This document shows, piece after piece, positions 59,901-64,000 of a DNA stretch of 64,000 nt (its first letter is position 1; every line of letters starts with the position of its first letter). The stretch lies in assembly GCA_018057825.1 (NCBI GenBank), contig JAGPCY010000001.1, positions 372,001 through 436,000 on the forward strand, read 5' to 3'. Below the pieces are notes generated by a model that saw only the letters and a program-made list of their open reading frames with translations, was not told the DNA's origin and did not search any database. Source of the stretch: Kofleriaceae bacterium (lineage in GTDB: Bacteria > Myxococcota_A > Polyangia > Haliangiales > Haliangiaceae). The translations under genes and the position numbers were made by a program.

Positions 59901-59902
59901 GA

Positions 59903-60754
59903 CTAATCCGCCCGGCACTCGTCGAAGGTGAACGAGGTGCAGGTGCAGCCGGTCGAGCCCATGGTGCACGACGAGCCGTCCGGGCGGGTGCAGTTCTGGC
60001 CGTTGTAGACGGCGCCGCACTCGGCGCGGGCGAGGCAGTCGGTCTCGGTGTTCAGGACCTCGCAGCTCGGGGCGACATCGCAGCTCGCCAGGGGCGCGCA
60101 GGTGCCGGTCCAGCAGCCGTCGAGGATGAGCGGGACCTGGCCGGCCGGGCAGGTGGGCGCGCCGAAGGTGCAGGTGATCGCGCCGCCGCAGCTCGGGGTC
60201 GGGGTGCCGGGCAAGCAGGTCGAGCGCGGCTCATCGCAGTGCTGGCCGGCCGGGCAGTCCGAGTCGCGCGAGCAGATCGACGACTCCTCGCACAGGCCGC
60301 CCTCGCAGTAGCAGCCAGCGGCGCACTCGGCGTCGCTCGAGCAGCCGGGCTGCTCGACCACGCAGGTGCCGTCCGGGGCGCAGGCGGTGCCGGCCGGGCA
60401 GCCGGTCTCGAAGCAGCTCGAGCCGCAGGACCGGGTCTCGGTGCCGACCGGGACGCACGAGTTCGAGCAGTCGCAGGTCATGCCCAGGCCGCAGTCGGCG
60501 TCCGCGGCGCAGTACCCGGCCTCGTTGCACAGGCCGGCCGACTCGTCGCAGTAGCAGCCCGCCGCGCACTGGTCGTCCGAGTTGCAGTACCAGCCGTCGC
60601 CGCCGCCCGGGATGCAGACCGCGTTGCCCCAGTCGTCGTAGCTCTCGTAGGTGCCGGCCGGGCAGTCGCCCTCCCGCTCCTCGCCGAAGTAGAGGGTACA
60701 GCCAGAGAGGGAGGCGGCCATCACGAGGCCGAGACAGGCGAGGAGTTTCTTCAT
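59903..60754 (-). CDS. Cys-rich (Dickkopf-like) lipoprotein
   Basis: A 283-residue lipoprotein with lipobox LSGC (Cys19). The mature part has about 35 Cys residues in repeated short modules (WYCNSDDQCAAGCYCDES, CAADADCGLGMTCDCSN, CSSDAECAAGCYCEGG, CSRDSDCPAGQHC), the pattern of the Dickkopf N-terminal Cys-rich and related Myxococcota extracellular domains. Dense disulfides imply an exported, stable surface protein. Function unknown. A ribosome site (GGAGAAG) precedes the ATG at 60754. Its stop codon is two bases from the hairpin ending repeat block B. Confidence 0.85.
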   Translation of the reverse strand: MKKLLACLGLVMAASLSGCTLYFGEEREGDCPAGTYESYDDWGNAVCIPGGGDGWYCNSDDQCAAGCYCDESAGLCNEAGYCAADADCGLGMTCDCSNSCVPVGTETRSCGSSCFETGCPAGTACAPDGTCVVEQPGCSSDAECAAGCYCEGGLCEESSICSRDSDCPAGQHCDEPRSTCLPGTPTPSCGGAITCTFGAPTCPAGQVPLILDGCWTGTCAPLASCDVAPSCEVLNTETDCLARAECGAVYNGQNCTRPDGSSCTMGSTGCTCTSFTFDECRAD

Positions 60755-61098
60755 GACTGCTTCTCCGAGACGGTGAGCGGTGGGGGAGCGGTTGACGACA
60801 TGGCGAGGACAAAGCACTCGGCGTGCCATCTTGGCAGCCGGGATCGAACCTATTGGAATCGTGGCGTTCGGTCGCACATCGGGCGTCGGGTTTTCGCCGG
60901 ACAGTCCGAAACCCTGACAGAAACGTCCGGGATCCAGCGGCCTAGGCGATCGGTCGGGGTGTCAGACTCGGCGACAAGCCGCACGGTGGTCCAACGCGTC
61001 AACCGGCCGCTCGGTCTCCGTCAACCTGCGGCCACACCGGGGTGTAGCAATCTGTTCACACCCGGGTGGGAATCCCCGCCACGCTCCCGCGACGCGGA
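60755..61098. other. Intergenic region with palindromes
   Basis: About 340 bases without a gene, between the start of the Cys-rich lipoprotein gene and the stop of the SDR gene. It holds a short palindrome CGGAC-A-GTCCG (60898-60908) and two related palindromes ACACC-GG-GGTGT (61034-61045) and CACCCGGGTG (61059-61068) whose centres are 24 bases apart. They may be binding sites or hairpins; no promoter was identified with confidence. Confidence 0.4.
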
Positions 61099-62041
<943 letters not shown>

Positions 62042-62055
<14 letters not shown>

Positions 62056-62896
62056 GGGCGCGCTCCCGCAGGCCGACGTGCAGCATCGACTCGATGCGGC
62101 GCTTGACCGTGGTGACCTTGTCGGCGATCGCCGCGTCGTCGTCGTCGGGATCGCCGGTGAAGGTCATGGGTTCGCCGAAGCGCAGCCGGTACTTCACGGG
62201 CAGCGGCAGGATCGGCACGAACGGCGGGTAGGGCACCACCGGGAACGACGGCGTGCCGAGGAGCCGCGCCAGCGGCCGGAGGTTGATCGCCGGGGCCTGT
62301 TCCTCGGCGCCGATCACCGCGACCGGGATCACCGGCGTGCCGGTGGCCAGGGCCAGGCGCATGAACCCGAGCCCGAAGTCGGCGAGCTGGTAGCGGCGCG
62401 AGAACGGCTTGGAGATCCCCCGCGCGCCCTCGGGGAACACCAGGATCGCCTCGTCGTCCTCGAGGAGGCGCTGGCAGTTCTCGGGCGTGCCGATGATCTG
62501 CCCCCAGCGCGCGAACCAGTAGCTGACGAACGGCACCGTCGGCACGAAGTGCTCGATCATCGAGCGGACCAGGCGCGGCGCCGGCGGCTCGAGGAAGCAC
62601 GCGGCGCTGATCACCATGCCGTCGAAGGGGAGCTGCCCCGAGTGGTTGGACACCAAGAGGACGCGGCCGCGCGCCGGCAGGTGCTCGAGGCCCACGGCCT
62701 CGGCGCGGAAGTAGTGGCGGTAGATCCAGCCGGCGACCCGGACGCCGGTCTCGAGGTCGGCCTTGCGCATGCCGAAGTCGTCGAAGCCGTACTCGTTGGT
62801 GCGGACGACCAACGCCGCGGTGCGGGCCGCGATCGGATCGGGCGTGGCGCGGCCGAGCCCGGCGAGGCGGCGGCGGATCCAGTCGGCGGCGGCCAT
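62042..62896 (-). CDS. PlsC-family lysophospholipid acyltransferase
   Basis: A 284-residue glycerolipid acyltransferase-type protein. Motif I NHSGQLPFD (NHx4D) lies around residue 83-91, motif III FPEGARG around 153-159, followed by VIPVAVIGAEEQAP. These are the catalytic and glycerol-phosphate-binding motifs of the AGPAT family. It lacks obvious long membrane helices. It overlaps the SDR gene, suggesting a joint role in lipid or polyketide-like metabolism (inference). The substrate is unknown. Confidence 0.88.
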
Positions 62897-62959
62897 GGCC
62901 GAGCTTCCCCGGCGGCGGCGGCGCTGTCAAACCGAGCGGCGCGTGTTACCGTCGTCGCG

Positions 62960-63721
62960 ATGAGCGAGGACTTCGTCGACGTCCGCTGGCGCGGGCTCGA
63001 GGTGGCGCGCAAGGTCCGGCTGCGCGCCACCGGCAGCCGCGGCTATGTCGAGCACGGCACGCCGATGCCGACCGGCACCGCCTTGACCGTCCACACGGCG
63101 GACGGCCACACCCTGACCGCGGTGGTCGCTGCCGTCCACGAGCAGGTCGGCGGGCGCACCGAACCGCCGGGCATGGAGCTCGAGGTGTGCGCCGAGGGCG
63201 AGGCCGCGGCCTGGTGGCAAGCGCGGCGCGAGGTCGCGGCCGCCGCGGCGGCGACCGTTGACGCGACCGCACCTGCGCGCGCCGACGCTCCGGTCGCCAG
63301 CGAGGTGCGGACCCGGACGATCCCGCCGGCCGAGCTGGCCCAGGCCACCCGCGAGCTGGGCGCCGCCGACCCAGGTCCGGTCGGCGAGGCCCGGCCGGTC
63401 GAGGAGGCCCGTCCGACCGAGGTGATGGCGGCGGTCGCGCCCCCCGACGAGGCCGAGCCTGAGCCAGCCACGGCCGCCGAGGGCGAGCGCGACGCGGCCG
63501 GGACTCCCGACGCTGGGACTCCCGACGCTGGGACTCCCGAGGCTGTCCCGGTCGAGCTGGCCGACGACGGTCGTCACACCGCGGTCATGACCGCCGTCGA
63601 CATCGAGGCCATCGTCGCCGCCGGCGTGGCCGAGGCCGCCGCGGGCGACGACGACGCCGGCCCGGCCAACGGCGGCGACAAGAAGAAGGGCCCGCGTGGC
63701 AAGCGCAAGCGCGGTCGCTGA
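62960..63721 (+). CDS. Hypothetical protein, PilZ-like N-terminus and low-complexity tail
   Basis: A 253-residue protein. Residues 1-75 (FVDVRWRGLEVARKVRLRA; HGTPMPTGTALTVHTADG; TLTAVVAAVHEQV) resemble a PilZ-type small barrel but no RxxxR...DxSxxG c-di-GMP motif is seen. The rest is Ala/Pro/Glu-rich, with three copies of AGTPD-type units encoded by an exact 15-base repeat (63500-63544), and ends in a basic tail (KKKGPRGKRKRGR) that could bind nucleic acid. It is divergent from the PlsC gene by 63 bases and overlaps the next gene. Confidence 0.6.
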   Translation: MSEDFVDVRWRGLEVARKVRLRATGSRGYVEHGTPMPTGTALTVHTADGHTLTAVVAAVHEQVGGRTEPPGMELEVCAEGEAAAWWQARREVAAAAAATVDATAPARADAPVASEVRTRTIPPAELAQATRELGAADPGPVGEARPVEEARPTEVMAAVAPPDEAEPEPATAAEGERDAAGTPDAGTPDAGTPEAVPVELADDGRHTAVMTAVDIEAIVAAGVAEAAAGDDDAGPANGGDKKKGPRGKRKRGR

Positions 63722-64000
63722 GGCCGTCGGCTCCGTCGCTCGCACCGCGATCGTCCCGCCGGCGGTCGCCCCCCATCATCGGGTCCGCGTGTGCGCGCCG
63801 GCCGGGCCGATCCGCCAGCCCCGGTTCGATCGCGGCCTGGCCCGACTCGGCGCCCACCTCCGCCTCGAGGTCGCGCCCGGCGCCGACGCCGCGACCGGCT
63901 ACCTGGCCGGCGACGATCGCCGGCGCGCCGATGAGCTGACCGCGGCCCTGCGCGACCCCGACGTGCGCGCCGTGATCATGGCGCGCGGGGGCTACGGCCT
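63696..64000 (+). CDS. LD-carboxypeptidase (S66/MccF-like), 3' end outside window
   Basis: Start of a serine LD-carboxypeptidase. About 101 residues are visible from GTG at 63696, which overlaps the end of the preceding gene by 26 bases. The N-terminal signature VRVCAPAGPIRQPRFDRGLARL and the later MARGGYG segment match the S66 family, whose nucleophile Ser would come in the part beyond the window. These enzymes trim peptidoglycan tetrapeptides or hydrolyse microcin C-type adenylates; the window does not show which. The gene continues past base 64000. Confidence 0.85.
   Translation, partial: MASASAVAEAVGSVARTAIVPPAVAPHHRVRVCAPAGPIRQPRFDRGLARLGAHLRLEVAPGADAATGYLAGDDRRRADELTAALRDPDVRAVIMARGGYG

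Larger units (their letters stand above)
59271..59902. repeat. Tandem hairpin-rich repeat block B, ~154-bp units
   Basis: Three copies of a unit starting CAGAACGATCGCCCCGCTGA at 59271, 59602 and 59756; copies two and three are 154 bases apart. Each unit contains a CGCCCGCG/CGCGGGCG-type stem, then TCTGAGACCAGGTCGGAACG, GTTTTGGGAGGGGG, and a CCCCAGC-GAAT-GCTGGGG hairpin. The first copy is 331 bases long because a ~179-base segment is inserted in that hairpin. The last copy ends in the hairpin at 59876-59900. Confidence 0.92.

Noticed and set aside
59271..59902. CRISPR-like or coding repeat (both strands have open frames)
   Set aside because: Units are ~154 bases with no unique spacers; translated products are low-complexity and differ by frame; no ribosome site.
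60840..60870. GGTTCGATCCC on the minus strand, resembling a tRNA T-arm
   Set aside because: The T-stem does not pair and no D-arm, anticodon arm or acceptor stem could be built around it.

Overview
The window is very GC-rich chromosomal DNA of a myxobacterium-like organism (Myxococcota; a Polyangia/Haliangiales-type lineage is my best guess, inferred only from gene style). Evidence: G+C near 70-80% in most genes; many secreted lipoproteins; a MYXO-CTERM-like sorting tail and a Myxo-disulfide-type Cys repeat on an M36 peptidase; a Dickkopf-like Cys-rich lipoprotein; an ECF41 sigma factor with oxidoreductase partner; DUF4157 and giant RHS proteins. No rRNA, tRNA, phage or CRISPR array was found.

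Layout. 0-3.5 kb: LigD (DNA end-joining, 5' end outside the window), a lipoprotein and a patatin phospholipase. 3.5-15.4 kb, accessory/conflict region: a DUF4157 protein with a phospholipase-C-like zinc motif, then on the minus strand a ~7-kb exported SpvB/TcdB/RHS giant with a low-GC C-terminal tip and an overlapping TPR-like gene (candidate immunity), then a small lipoprotein and an expansin-like lipoprotein. 15.4-30 kb, mostly housekeeping or envelope: rubredoxin, DUF72, RlmI-like methyltransferase overlapping an Fpg-family glycosylase, DUF4139 lipoprotein, YXWXXGXW protein, MBL hydrolase, DUF362 and a Dna2/Nam7 helicase. 29-37.6 kb: flavoprotein plus ECF41 sigma factor, monoamine-oxidase-like flavoenzyme, PYROXD2-like oxidoreductase coupled to two tandem RlaP-type nucleotidyltransferases, VTT-domain protein. 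37.6-48 kb: saccharopine-dehydrogenase-like reductase, M36 metallopeptidase, a three-gene operon (Asn/Gln heptad-repeat protein, CNB protein, NTT-like transporter fused to HEAT and CNB), copper monooxygenase-like lipoprotein, isocitrate dehydrogenase. 48-64 kb: OmpA lipoprotein, ArsR/quinone oxidoreductase, PQQ sugar dehydrogenase, ArgJ, SecA, Cys-rich lipoprotein, SDR/PlsC pair, and the start of an LD-carboxypeptidase.

Two layers of non-coding structure stand out. First, nine hexanucleotide arrays (CCGAGA/CCGAGG-type and relatives) sit only between genes, usually directly after a stop codon and often between convergent genes. Second, two blocks of tandem hairpin-rich repeats (54.4-54.8 kb and 59.3-59.9 kb) each end in a perfect hairpin a few bases from a minus-strand stop codon; one unit of the second block is interrupted by a ~179-bp fold-back element with long terminal inverted repeats.

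Best candidates for something new: the RHS tip/TPR gene module with shifted base composition, the DUF4157-phospholipase fusion, the RlaP pair, the heptad/CNB/NTT operon, and the two families of intergenic repeats. All functional statements are from reading sequence and motifs; no database search was run.
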